Origin: an uncultured Bacteroidales bacterium
Lineage (GTDB): Bacteria; Bacteroidota; Bacteroidia; Bacteroidales; UBA932
Assembly: GCA_934725015.1 (NCBI GenBank)
Contig: CAKVAS010000003.1
Location: 62,001 to 126,000, forward strand
Direction: 5' to 3'
Length of the DNA stretch: 64,000 nucleotides
Positions 25,458-33,618 of this stretch are shown piece by piece. Position numbers and translations under genes: made by a program. The first letter of the stretch is position 1. Each line of letters opens with the position of its first letter. Below the pieces are notes generated by a model. The model was not told the origin of the DNA. It ran no database searches and saw nothing but the letters and a program-made list of their open reading frames with translations.

Positions 25458-25501
25458 CGGGCGGCCGGATTGCCGCCCCGCGTCTTTGCTGAAAAAGTTT
25501 T

Positions 25502-26677
25502 CTATACGCCCTTGATGACCGCAATCGGCTCAAGCGTCACCAGAATCTTCGTGAGGTCGCTCTGACAGGCCATCACCTCGTCGATGTTCTTGTAGGCAGA
25601 GGCAGCCTCCTCAAGGTCCTTCTGGCTGCGGATGGCGTGGACGATGCCCTTCTCGTCGAGTTTCCGAATCTCCTCGTCGAGATTGAGGCTGCGGACGGCC
25701 TCCGTGCGGGACATCACGCGTCCGGCCCCGTGGCTGCACGAGCGGAACGAGTCCGGGTTGCCGAGGCCCTCGGTGATGAAGGAGCGCGTGCCCTGCGACC
25801 CCGGGATGATGCCTACCTCGCCCTCGCGTGCGCTGGTGGCTCCCTTGCGATGAATGATGACATCCTCGTCGAAGTGGTTCTCCCATGCCGCATAGTTGTG
25901 CGCGATGTTAATCATCGGCTCGAACTCCGCCTCCGGAAGGCTGTCCTTGATGACCTCGCAGATGCGCCGCATCATCAGCTCCCTGTTCGCGAGCGCGAAG
26001 GAGATGCAGTAGCTCATCTCGTTCCAGTATGCCTTGCCCTCGTCGGATTTCATCGGGAGGAACGGAAGGCCGTTGTCCGGGTCGGCGGCGGAGAACCACA
26101 TGGCGTTGAGCCTGCCGGCAATCTCGCTGTAGCGGTCGCAGACCAGCTTGCCGAGATTGCGCGAGCCGGAGTGAATCATAATCCACATGAGGCCGTCGCC
26201 GTCCTTCTGAAGCTCTATGAAGTGGTTTCCCCCGCCGAGCGTCCCGAGCTGCCTGAGCGCGGAGGCGTACTGGTTCCGCACGACCTGCATCGAGTCGATG
26301 TCGAAGCCCTGCGGCATGAGCGCCTCGTCCTGCGCGGTCTTGTGGCGCTCCATCCCGAGAGGAATCCTCTTGCGAATGCCGCGCATGAACCCCCTGCGGA
26401 GTATGTCCGGAGTAAGTTCCTCAACCCTGACATTGGTCTTTATCGCGCACATCCCGCAACCGATATCGACCCCGACGGCATTAGGGACCACGACTCCCTT
26501 TGTCGCGAGCACTCCTCCGATAGGCATTCCCACTCCGGCGTGAACGTCCGGCATGAAGGCGAGGTGATGAAACACGAACGGAAGTTTCGCGAGGTTGTAT
26601 ATCTGTCCGAATGCCTTCGGATCCACTGTGTTCGCCCAGATCTTCACGGGCGTGTCGTTTATGAGCATCTCTTTCAT
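25502..26677 (-). CDS. rtcB: RtcB RNA-splicing ligase
   Basis: About 391 residues. Conserved RtcB blocks: M-P-D-V-H-A-G-V-G, G-V-D-I-G-C-G-M (metal Asp/Cys), G-G-G-N-H-F-I-E, H-S-G-S-R, I-A-H-N-Y, R-K-G-A-T, G-S-Q-G-T, and C-S-H-G-A-G-R-V-M-S-R with the guanylated His. It joins RNA 2',3'-cyclic phosphate or 3'-phosphate ends to 5'-hydroxyl ends using GTP and Mn. The start at 26677 (MKEMLIND) matches the family; the longer frame is discarded. It is divergent from a WYL regulator gene across a 164-bp gap. Confidence 0.95.
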   Translation of the reverse strand: MKEMLINDTPVKIWANTVDPKAFGQIYNLAKLPFVFHHLAFMPDVHAGVGMPIGGVLATKGVVVPNAVGVDIGCGMCAIKTNVRVEELTPDILRRGFMRGIRKRIPLGMERHKTAQDEALMPQGFDIDSMQVVRNQYASALRQLGTLGGGNHFIELQKDGDGLMWIMIHSGSRNLGKLVCDRYSEIAGRLNAMWFSAADPDNGLPFLPMKSDEGKAYWNEMSYCISFALANRELMMRRICEVIKDSLPEAEFEPMINIAHNYAAWENHFDEDVIIHRKGATSAREGEVGIIPGSQGTRSFITEGLGNPDSFRSCSHGAGRVMSRTEAVRSLNLDEEIRKLDEKGIVHAIRSQKDLEEAASAYKNIDEVMACQSDLTKILVTLEPIAVIKGV

Positions 26678-26709
26678 GGCAATATAATTTTTCTGTCTTG
26701 TTTCACGAT

Positions 26710-26782
26710 GCAAAGTAAGGATGCGACTACGCAATCTTTTTGCGCAGATAAAAATTTTTTGCAAAATTTGCTGAAAATTTGC
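26710..26782. promoter_or_regulatory. Shared rtcB/WYL intergenic region with repeated TTTGC motifs
   Basis: Between the divergent genes, a TTAcTTTG-like box (minus strand, about 26711-26718) can serve rtcB. Four TTTGC motifs on the plus strand end at 26743, 26762, 26771 and 26782, the last two in AAATTTGC repeats 11 bp apart. These could form the WYL regulator's site. No gene is present in the gap. Confidence 0.35.
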
Positions 26783-26841
26783 GTCGGACCTTCTCCTGCC
26801 CATAGGAAATCCGTCCGTAAAGACCCGCAAAAGCCGCAATT

Positions 26842-27861
26842 ATGCCTGCGAACAAGAACGCGCTCCTGCGCTACAAGACCATTGACAAATGCCTGCGGAA
26901 CCGATCCCGCAGATGGACGCTCGAAGACCTCGTGACGGCCTGCTCCGACGCGCTCTACGAGTACTCCGGCAAGGACGACTACCTGTCGGTCAGAACGATA
27001 CAGCTCGACATACAGAAGATGCGCTCGGACGAGCTCGGCTACAACGCCCCGATAGTCGTGCAGGACAGGAAGTACTACAGCTACTCCGACCCGGACTATT
27101 CCATAACCGGCACGCCCCTGACCGACTCCGACCTGACCCGGATGCGCGAGGCCGTCGGCATCCTGAAACAGCTTTCGGGATTCGAAGGGTTTTCGGGAAT
27201 GGAGGACATCGTCGGCCGGCTTGAAGACCATGTGAATGCCGTCCGCAAGGTGCGGAGACCGGCGATATACCTCGAGTCCAACGAACGCCTGAAGGGGCTC
27301 GAATTCATGTCCCCGCTCTACGACGCCATAGTCTCGAAATCCCCCGTCCGCCTGACATACCATTCATTCAAGTCGGAGACCGGGCGCACCTTCGTGTTCA
27401 GCCCGTATATATTAAAGGAATACCGCAACCGCTGGTTTGTCTTCGGACGAGGGGAGAGGGACCGGTTCGTGGTGAACCTCGCCCTTGACAGAATCGAGGC
27501 GGTGGAGAACGCGGACGGCGCGAAGTTCATCGAGGACCCGTCGTTCGTTCCGGAGAAATATTTCCGCGACATGATAGGGGTCACGAAGATTCCCGGGACT
27601 ATGGACCGCGAGACGACGGTACGCTTCCGCGCCTCTCCCAAATTCGCCCCGTACATCGAGACCAAGCCGCTCCATCGCTCGCAGATGGTCGCCGAGAGGC
27701 ACGAGGACGGCTCAGTCACGTTTCAGCTGAACGTCTGCGTCAATTTCGAACTCGAAAAGGCCCTGCTGGAATTTGCCGACGGGGTAAAGGTGCTGCAGCC
27801 CAAGTCGCTGCTCCGGTCGGTCCGGAGCCGGCTGCGGAATGCCGCCGCGCAGTACGAGTGA
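26842..27861 (+). CDS. WYL-domain transcriptional regulator
   Basis: 339 residues. An N-terminal winged helix (Y-K-T-I-D-K-C-L-R-N, L-S-V-R-T-I-Q-L-D-I-Q-K-M-R) is followed by a WYL domain (R-L-T-Y-H-S-F-K-S-E, S-P-Y-I-L-K-E-Y-R-N-R-W-F-V-F-G) and a WCX-type C-terminal extension. WYL proteins sense nucleic-acid ends or nucleotide ligands in several systems. The divergent arrangement with rtcB suggests that it controls RNA-ligase expression, functionally paralleling RtcR in Proteobacteria. This is inference. Confidence 0.85.
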   Translation: MPANKNALLRYKTIDKCLRNRSRRWTLEDLVTACSDALYEYSGKDDYLSVRTIQLDIQKMRSDELGYNAPIVVQDRKYYSYSDPDYSITGTPLTDSDLTRMREAVGILKQLSGFEGFSGMEDIVGRLEDHVNAVRKVRRPAIYLESNERLKGLEFMSPLYDAIVSKSPVRLTYHSFKSETGRTFVFSPYILKEYRNRWFVFGRGERDRFVVNLALDRIEAVENADGAKFIEDPSFVPEKYFRDMIGVTKIPGTMDRETTVRFRASPKFAPYIETKPLHRSQMVAERHEDGSVTFQLNVCVNFELEKALLEFADGVKVLQPKSLLRSVRSRLRNAAAQYE

Positions 27862-27864
27862 GGC

Positions 27865-27896
27865 TTGCGCATAACGCCGAAAATTGAGTATATTTG
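27865..27896 (+). promoter_or_regulatory. Promoter of the hemerythrin-LuxR gene
   Basis: TTG at 27865-27867 and TAtaTTTG at 27889-27896 are 21 nt apart. The predicted leader is about 65 nt. Confidence 0.6.
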
Positions 27897-27967
27897 TGCG
27901 GTTTTTGCCCGGCGGCGGATTGGAACCGCGTAGGGTTGCCTTGAATGATTTATAAACATAAGAAATT

Positions 27968-28861
27968 ATGAATGACGGACTCCCATACTCGAAGAACATG
28001 AAGATGGTGGACATTCTTTCGGACAACAGAATGCTCTCGGTCCTCGAACGGCTGCATTTCAGGCTCGGGTTCGGGGACGCGACGGTTGCCGAGGTGTGCA
28101 GGAACCATTCGTTCCCCGTGGAGCTCTTTGTGGAGATATCCAATGTTTTCTCGAGTCCCGAATATTCCCCGGACCTTTCACATCTCGGGCGGTGCGACGT
28201 CGCGCTGCTTGCCGACTACATACGCTCGTCGCACACATATTATTCCGAAGTGTCGGTGCCTCATCTCCACGGGCTCATACACACGATGCTCGGTGAGGCG
28301 GGGACGTCGTTCGCCGATGCCCTGAACAAGTTTTTCGACGAGCTCGTCGAGAAGCTCAACGCGCATTTCGAGCACGAGGAAAGAATCTTCAACAGCATCG
28401 GAATCGGGAATTATGAGGCCGAATCGGAGGAGAGCCACAGCCAGTTCCTTGAAAAGCTGGAGGATTTGAAGAATATAGTGATAAAATATCTTCCGGACAA
28501 CGGGGCAAACGCCTCGCGCTACAGTATGCTGAATCATCTACTCGCGATGGAGGCTGATATGCGCAACCACATGAGGGTCGAGGAAAAGCTGTTCAACCCG
28601 CTAGTCTCAAGCCTTCTGGACGGTGCCGGCGCACGGGATGGCGATGACGGCTCCGAGGTGCTCTCCCAGCGCGAGAAGGAAATCCTCGCGGCGGTGGCTC
28701 ATGGCAAGACGAACAAGGAAATCGCAGACGACCTCTTCATCTCAATCAACACCGTCGTCACCCATCGCAAGAACATCGCCCGCAAGACAGGCATCAATTC
28801 CATCGCCGGCCTCACGGTCTATGCCATCCTCAACCACATCGTCGAGATTTCGGACTTTTAA
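27968..28861 (+). CDS. ScdA_N-hemerythrin-LuxR regulator (probable di-iron sensor)
   Basis: 297 residues. About 12-65 resembles the ScdA/RIC N-terminal domain (L-E-R-L-H-F-R-L-G-F-G-D-A-T-V-A-E-V-C). About 80-215 is a hemerythrin-like four-helix domain with His/Glu ligands at H89, H133/H136/E137, H157, H201 and E205. About 230-290 is a LuxR-type helix-turn-helix (L-S-Q-R-E-K-E-I-L, T-N-K-E-I-A-D-D-L-F-I-S, N-T-V-V-T-H-R-K-N-I). RIC proteins (YtfE, ScdA) repair Fe-S clusters or handle NO. Here the module is fused to DNA-binding, so it probably senses NO, oxygen or iron state. It has its own promoter and is followed by the repeats of the next ATPase gene. Confidence 0.8.
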   Translation: MNDGLPYSKNMKMVDILSDNRMLSVLERLHFRLGFGDATVAEVCRNHSFPVELFVEISNVFSSPEYSPDLSHLGRCDVALLADYIRSSHTYYSEVSVPHLHGLIHTMLGEAGTSFADALNKFFDELVEKLNAHFEHEERIFNSIGIGNYEAESEESHSQFLEKLEDLKNIVIKYLPDNGANASRYSMLNHLLAMEADMRNHMRVEEKLFNPLVSSLLDGAGARDGDDGSEVLSQREKEILAAVAHGKTNKEIADDLFISINTVVTHRKNIARKTGINSIAGLTVYAILNHIVEISDF

Positions 28862-28977
28862 GGAATAATTCCTGATTTTATGGCGCAAAAACTCGGAATA
28901 ATTCCTGATTTTATAGTGTAAAAAATCGGAATTTTTCCTGAACAGCATAGATATATAATTGATTTTTATTACTTTTG
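28862..28977 (+). promoter_or_regulatory. Three 33-bp-period direct repeats and promoter before the second DUF4143 ATPase
   Basis: GGAATAATTCCTGATTTTAT occurs at 28862 and 28895, and a degenerate copy GGAATTTTTCCTGA at 28928: three units with an exact 33-bp period (three helical turns). Each unit contains the palindrome GGAATwwTTCC. A TActTTTG -7 box lies at 28970-28977, 20 nt before the ATG. The first unit begins 1 nt after the stop of the preceding gene. Confidence 0.75.
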
Positions 28978-28996
28978 CGTCAGAAACTAAAGTTCT

Positions 28997-30373
28997 ATGC
29001 TTTTCAGGAAATTTACATCACACATTGAGGCCTTCTTGCGGGACGAACCGCACAAGATTCTGCTGATTAACGGGGCCAGACAGATTGGCAAGTCCTACCT
29101 GATACGGTATGTCGGGAGCAGAATGTTCCGCAACTTTATTGAAATCAATCTCAAGGCCGACAAGGAGGGAGACAGGGTTTTTGCGGATGTCCACAGCACG
29201 GGCGACTTCTATATGCAGCTGGGAGCAATGGCCGGGAACCGCCTCGGTGATGTTTCCGACACGATTGTGTTCCTCGACGAGATTCAGAGCTATCCTCATC
29301 TGATGACAATGCTGAAATTTCTTAATGAGGAGGCTCGGTACAGGTATATAGCAAGCGGCTCCGAGCTGGGCGTCGCCTTGGCGCAGACTCCCTCGATTCC
29401 TATAGGAAGCATTGCCGTGGAACAAATGTTTCCTCTTGACTTTGAGGAATTTCTGCTGGCTTCCGGATGCGGAAGGGAAACGATAGACGGAATCCGCGAC
29501 TGTTTTCTCCGCAAGGAGCAACTCAATGACTCCATGCATGATTATATGTTGCGTCAGTTCAGGATATACCTGCTTACCGGGGGAATGCCGGATGCCGTCA
29601 ACAAGTTTCTGGAAACAAGAAATATCGCCCTTGTCCGCAAGATACAGAACGACATCCATGAGCTGTACAAGCTGGACGCATCCCAATATGATTCGGAAAA
29701 GAAACTCGTGATTCGGAACATCTATGACCTCATTCCGTCAAATATGGAAAACAAGAGGAAGCGTATAGTCGTGAAGAATATTGAAAACAAGGCCGGGCAT
29801 AAGCAGTTCAGTGACTATGCGGACGAGTTTGAATATCTGACAAACTCCGGTGTGGCGCTCGCCGTCCGGGCAATCAGCAATCCAAAGTTCCCGCTGAAGG
29901 AGTCGGAAAGCAAAAATCTGCTTAAGCTTTACCTCAGTGACGTCGGGCTGCTGACGGGCATTCTTTACAGGAATAACATCAATGCCGTGCTCGGCGATGA
30001 GCGCAGTATAAATCTCGGTTCGGTCTATGAATCCGTCGTGGCCCAGGAGCTCCACGCGCATGGATGTGAACTTCACTATTACGACAATAAGCAGCGCGGG
30101 GAGGTCGATTTCATCATCGACGACTACGAGAGTCTGTCCGTTCTTCCGATTGAAGTCAAGTCCGGAAAGGACTATAAGGTACACAGCGCCCTTGACAATT
30201 TCATTGACACTCCCGACTACAATGTCAAGAATGCCGTTGTCCTCTACAGTGGTCAGAATGTCTATCAGGAAAAAGGCGTCACATATCTTCCGATTTATTA
30301 CGTGATGTTCATAGGTGACACGACACCGGGCTACGATACGGTCATTCCGGAAATGACGGTTCCGGAGCTATAA
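28997..30373 (+). CDS. AAA_14/DUF4143 ATPase with nuclease-like C-terminus
   Basis: 458 residues. Walker A N-G-A-R-Q-I-G-K-S-Y at about 25-34, Walker B I-V-F-L-D-E-I-Q at about 91. The C-terminus has G-E-V-D-F-I-I-D-D, then L-P-I-E-V-K-S-G-K, a clean D...E-x-K nuclease-like core. It is about 80 residues longer than the copy at 10.7 kb and only distantly similar. Its stop abuts a remnant of a DUF4491 gene on the other strand, suggesting that the gene plus its upstream repeats arrived as a unit. Function of the family is unknown. Confidence 0.85.
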   Translation: MLFRKFTSHIEAFLRDEPHKILLINGARQIGKSYLIRYVGSRMFRNFIEINLKADKEGDRVFADVHSTGDFYMQLGAMAGNRLGDVSDTIVFLDEIQSYPHLMTMLKFLNEEARYRYIASGSELGVALAQTPSIPIGSIAVEQMFPLDFEEFLLASGCGRETIDGIRDCFLRKEQLNDSMHDYMLRQFRIYLLTGGMPDAVNKFLETRNIALVRKIQNDIHELYKLDASQYDSEKKLVIRNIYDLIPSNMENKRKRIVVKNIENKAGHKQFSDYADEFEYLTNSGVALAVRAISNPKFPLKESESKNLLKLYLSDVGLLTGILYRNNINAVLGDERSINLGSVYESVVAQELHAHGCELHYYDNKQRGEVDFIIDDYESLSVLPIEVKSGKDYKVHSALDNFIDTPDYNVKNAVVLYSGQNVYQEKGVTYLPIYYVMFIGDTTPGYDTVIPEMTVPEL

Positions 30374-30442
30374 TTTCTTCGCCCTTCCGGGATTTTCCGG
30401 AAACCAGCCCTTCTCGACGCGCCTGCGCTGCGCGAACAGTTC
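30368..30442 (-). pseudogene. Remnant of a DUF4491 gene (C-terminal 24 codons)
   Basis: Read on the minus strand, 30442-30368 encodes E-L-F-A-Q-R-R-R-V-E-K-G-W-F-P-E-N-P-G-R then A-K-K-L and a stop, nearly identical to the end of the intact DUF4491 protein at 25167-25457. The rest of the gene is missing. The remnant begins exactly at the stop codon of the WYL gene (30444) and overlaps the last codons of the ATPase gene. It marks a recombination or replacement junction. Confidence 0.8.
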
Positions 30443-30443
30443 G

Positions 30444-31346
30444 TCAGTCCTTATACCTTGCGGTCATGGCGCTGATGCATTCGCGCATTTCGTCGCGGAG
30501 GGAGACCGGGGAAAGGACTTCGGCGTCGGGGCCGAGGGCAAGGAGACAGTTGCGGAAATCAACCGTCGGACGTATGCGGTACTCGAACACCGTCGCGCCC
30601 TCCTCTGTCGCGGCAATCCTCTGGCTGTGATGAAGAGGAAGGGTCCTGAGGTAGTCCTGCCGGGCGCCATAGACACGGAGACGCACAGTTTCAGGAGCGT
30701 CGGCCTCGCTGACTATGGCCCCGTAGCTGTCACGAAAATACTCCTTGAGGCTGAAGTCCTTCGGGCGCTCGAAATGATGTGCCGTGATGTCGATGTCAAG
30801 GATCCTGTCAAGTCCCCATATCCGTATTTTCCCGTACTCGTTGAGACCTACCATATACCACCGCCTCTCGATTACCCTCAGCCCGTAGGGCGCGACCTCG
30901 TATGTCGCGGCATCGTCATGCCAGAAGCTTTTGTGGGTGATGCTCACCGTCACGCCCTCGCGCATCGCGTCAATGATGTTGGAAAGGAACTCGCCTCCGG
31001 ACGGGATGTCCTCGAACATGATACGGTCGTTGAGGTCGCGGCTTTCCCCTATCATGTTGGCCACCGCAAGGGACTCGTACTGCCAGCGGATGAGGTTGTT
31101 GTCCGAATCTATGCCCTGTGCGACATAGTAGGAATAACCGTCCTTCCTGTCGCAGGCTATCTCAGCCCCGAAAGTCTCCGCAATGCCCTTGCAGTAATTC
31201 TGAAAGGTCTTTTTGTTCAGGTCTTCACCATACGGGTTCACGGTGGAAGCCTCCTTCCATTCCCTGTTGAGGTCAGCGAAGCTGATGCGCCCGCGCCTCT
31301 GTATCGTCTGGAAAATCCAGATATATCTGTTCAGTAACATACTCAT
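30444..31346 (-). CDS. WYL-domain transcriptional regulator
   Basis: About 300 residues. N-terminal HTH region L-L-N-R-Y-I-W-I-F-Q-T-I-Q-R-R-G-R-I-S-F-A-D-L, then a WYL domain (V-S-I-T-H-K-S-F-W, A-P-Y-G-L-R-V-I-E-R-R-W-Y-M-V-G) and the C-terminal extension (S-E-A-D-A-P-E-T-V-R-L-R-V). The start at 31346 (MSMLLNRY) matches the family; an ATG at 31370 is also in frame. A TAaaTTTG -7 box on the minus strand at 31387-31394 gives a leader of a few tens of nucleotides. It is not closely similar to the WYL protein at 26.8 kb. The target is unknown; an ATPase gene with its own promoter lies upstream. Confidence 0.82.
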   Translation of the reverse strand: MSMLLNRYIWIFQTIQRRGRISFADLNREWKEASTVNPYGEDLNKKTFQNYCKGIAETFGAEIACDRKDGYSYYVAQGIDSDNNLIRWQYESLAVANMIGESRDLNDRIMFEDIPSGGEFLSNIIDAMREGVTVSITHKSFWHDDAATYEVAPYGLRVIERRWYMVGLNEYGKIRIWGLDRILDIDITAHHFERPKDFSLKEYFRDSYGAIVSEADAPETVRLRVYGARQDYLRTLPLHHSQRIAATEEGATVFEYRIRPTVDFRNCLLALGPDAEVLSPVSLRDEMRECISAMTARYKD

Positions 31347-31444
31347 TGTCCAAAAGTCAGAAACCCTCATGTTTCCTACGCAATGACAAATTTACGCATA
31401 ACTTACGAAAATATATTACCGAACATAAGAAAACGCCCCGATTC

Positions 31445-32893
31445 TCAGACATTCCGGAACAGGTCGTCCATCGTTACCGTGCTCTGAAAAACACTGCTGT
31501 ATTTTCCGTAAGTCTGCCCGTATGTGGATATCAAAACATTATGGACGACGCTTCGGCGAGGCAAGGCTTGCGAAAGAATGTTCTGCCTGTGCATCAATGT
31601 CATATAATAATCCTTATCGACAGTGAACTTTTCATTGTAGAATTTCATCTCACACATATTCACCACATTGTCCTTTCTCTCAATCAGCAGGTCAATCTGA
31701 GTTCCCTCCTGCTCCTCATCACCGGTACGGGTCCATGCGGATATTGAAGCGGAAACGCCCAAGATTCCCAATGCCGCCCTGATTTGCGCCGTGTGCCTGA
31801 GGCATACTTCCTCAAAAGCCAGTCCGCGCCAGCTGACAATGCTCTGATCCGACTGTCCGGACGACCATAATCCCTCGTCCATAGCGCCACGACCTTCGAC
31901 AAACTTCATATAAAAGATACAGAACGGGTCGATTAGCCGATAGCGAAGACTCCTCTTGCCTTCGCCGAAAGGAATGTAGGAAATGATGAAGTCGCTGGCA
32001 ACAAGAGCCTTAAGCATTTTACTGAATGCCCCGCTGTCCTGGACTTTCAGGCTCTCCGCCAATTGCTGCCTAGTATATCCCATGCGACGTTTCCCGAGAA
32101 CACGCACGATACGTTTCATTTCTTCGGGATTATTGAATATTGACGCGAACAGCCGGTCAAATTCGTCGTGCAGCCGCGGATGGTCGGAAAAAAACAATTG
32201 GTCAATATTCTGTGCCAGACTCATTCCACGACGAAAATAATTAAGATAATACGGTATGCCGCCAAGTATCATGTTGCACTGCACGATGTCATAGCGGGAC
32301 AGCCTCACGTCTTTTGAGTCAAAAAATTCCTCGCATTCAGCCAACGAGAAGGGAGACAGCCGGATTTCACACGTGACGCGCCCATAAAGCCCGCCGTGAT
32401 TGTTGATGAGATTGTCCAAAATCCACGAGTTGGCACTGCCACAGACAACCAGCATCAGATTGTTCCTATGACACGCCCAGTTATTCCAGAAGCCCTCGAA
32501 TGCAGTGACGAAACCGGACTTGGGAGTGTCCATCCATGGAAGTTCATCCAGAAACACAACCTGCCGGCCGCCATTGTCCTGTCCCTGAAGCCACTGCTCA
32601 AGCATGAAAAACGCCTCAATCCAAGTGCCGGGACACCTGCTCCGTTTCATGCCATGCAGTTGCAGCGAGAAGTAAAACTGCTTGAGCTGATCCTTCGTCT
32701 GGTTCTTCTTGCCGTCCTCATCAAGCGGCGACAGCCCGGCATGACGAAAAGTGATGCGGTCGTGCATTGTTTCATCAACAAGGAAAGTCTTGCCGACACG
32801 CCGCCGCCCATATATTGCCACAAATTCAGCCTTGCCACTATTGTAAAGACGCTCCAATTCGGCCGTCTCCCACTTTCTTCCTATAACGCTCAT
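31445..32893 (-). CDS. Archaeal-type ATPase (ATPase_2) with DUF234 nuclease-like domain
   Basis: About 482 residues. Starts MSVIGRKWETAELERLY at 32893, 12 nt downstream of the predicted start from a TAtaTTTG box (minus strand, 32911-32918). Walker A Y-G-R-R-R-V-G-K-T-F near 29-38; Walker B V-V-F-L-D-E-L-P-W. A winged-helix region follows (Y-T-R-Q-Q-L-A-E-S-L). The C-terminal DUF234 part shows Q-I-D-L-L-I-E-R, a spacer, then C-E-M-K-F, the D...E-x-K nuclease-like pattern. It belongs to the same broad group as the DUF4143 ATPases but a different subfamily. Role unknown. Confidence 0.85.
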   Translation of the reverse strand: MSVIGRKWETAELERLYNSGKAEFVAIYGRRRVGKTFLVDETMHDRITFRHAGLSPLDEDGKKNQTKDQLKQFYFSLQLHGMKRSRCPGTWIEAFFMLEQWLQGQDNGGRQVVFLDELPWMDTPKSGFVTAFEGFWNNWACHRNNLMLVVCGSANSWILDNLINNHGGLYGRVTCEIRLSPFSLAECEEFFDSKDVRLSRYDIVQCNMILGGIPYYLNYFRRGMSLAQNIDQLFFSDHPRLHDEFDRLFASIFNNPEEMKRIVRVLGKRRMGYTRQQLAESLKVQDSGAFSKMLKALVASDFIISYIPFGEGKRSLRYRLIDPFCIFYMKFVEGRGAMDEGLWSSGQSDQSIVSWRGLAFEEVCLRHTAQIRAALGILGVSASISAWTRTGDEEQEGTQIDLLIERKDNVVNMCEMKFYNEKFTVDKDYYMTLMHRQNILSQALPRRSVVHNVLISTYGQTYGKYSSVFQSTVTMDDLFRNV

Positions 32894-33057
32894 TGCCTTA
32901 TATTTTTCTGCAAATATACAAAAAGTGTCGTTTTCAGAAAAATATCCGCACATTTATGGCCGATAATTTTCTGCAAACGGCAAAATTTAACGAACATCAC
33001 TGGTCTGCGTGCACTGCATTTTGCACGGTTAGGAAAGAAAAATTCGCAGGTGAGGCG

Positions 33058-33065
33058 TAACTTTG
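33058..33065 (+). promoter_or_regulatory. -7 box of the Trp-repeat gene
   Basis: TAacTTTG, 27 nt before the ATG at 33092. Confidence 0.5.
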
Positions 33066-33091
33066 CCGCCGTTAACAAAAACAACTGCATC

Positions 33092-33616
33092 ATGAAAAAA
33101 GACTTTAACAAGGATTTCCTCAACAGCCTCATTGAAGAAGGGGCGTGGAAGAAGCTCTCGGGATACTTCCCCTGGACAGAAGCGCTGCTCGACAAGTTCA
33201 AGGACAATGTAGATTGGACGGAGGTTTCCGGAAACAGGGAAATAAACTGGACGGCGAACATGATTGAGAAGTTCGCGCGCCTCATCGACTGGCACGAGCT
33301 GTCAAGTTCTTCGCAGGCATCCCTTTTCACGGCCGGGATGCTGGAGAAGTATTCCGACCGCTGGGACTGGAAGGAGCTGTCCGGAAACAACGACATCCAG
33401 TTGAACGACGAAATTCTCATAAAGTTCGCGGACAAATGGGACTGGACGGAGCTCATCAGCCGCAGATGGAACGACGACTTCGTCAGAGGCAAGGCCTTCC
33501 TCGAAAAGTACATCGACTACATTCCCGCCTCGGAGCTCTGCAGCTCCCAGCTCTGGGACTCCATTCTGGACGAGAAAGAGAACGAACTCAAGGCAATGAT
33601 TTTCAGCGCGAACTAA
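33092..33616 (+). CDS. Trp-repeat protein of unknown function
   Basis: 174 residues, cytoplasmic by appearance (no signal peptide). It is built from about four to five imperfect repeats of roughly 23-25 residues of the form W-x-W-x-E-L-S-x-N followed by a short helix with K-F/K-Y: examples are V-D-W-T-E-V-S-G-N, I-D-W-H-E-L-S-S-S, W-D-W-K-E-L-S-G-N and W-D-W-T-E-L-I. Helical repeat proteins like this usually mediate protein contacts. Start 33092 is supported by the promoter just upstream. It is convergent with the exonuclease gene, with stops 2 nt apart. I do not recognise a named family. Confidence 0.75.
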   Translation: MKKDFNKDFLNSLIEEGAWKKLSGYFPWTEALLDKFKDNVDWTEVSGNREINWTANMIEKFARLIDWHELSSSSQASLFTAGMLEKYSDRWDWKELSGNNDIQLNDEILIKFADKWDWTELISRRWNDDFVRGKAFLEKYIDYIPASELCSSQLWDSILDEKENELKAMIFSAN

Positions 33617-33618
33617 TT

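Noticed and set aside
25637..26935. 432-codon open frame antisense to rtcB
   Set aside because: RtcB active-site blocks lie on the other strand and this frame has no family features.
32396..33091. N-terminal extension of the Trp-repeat protein
   Set aside because: The longer frame runs antisense to the DUF234 ATPase and across the -7 box at 33058; ATG at 33092 is the supported start.
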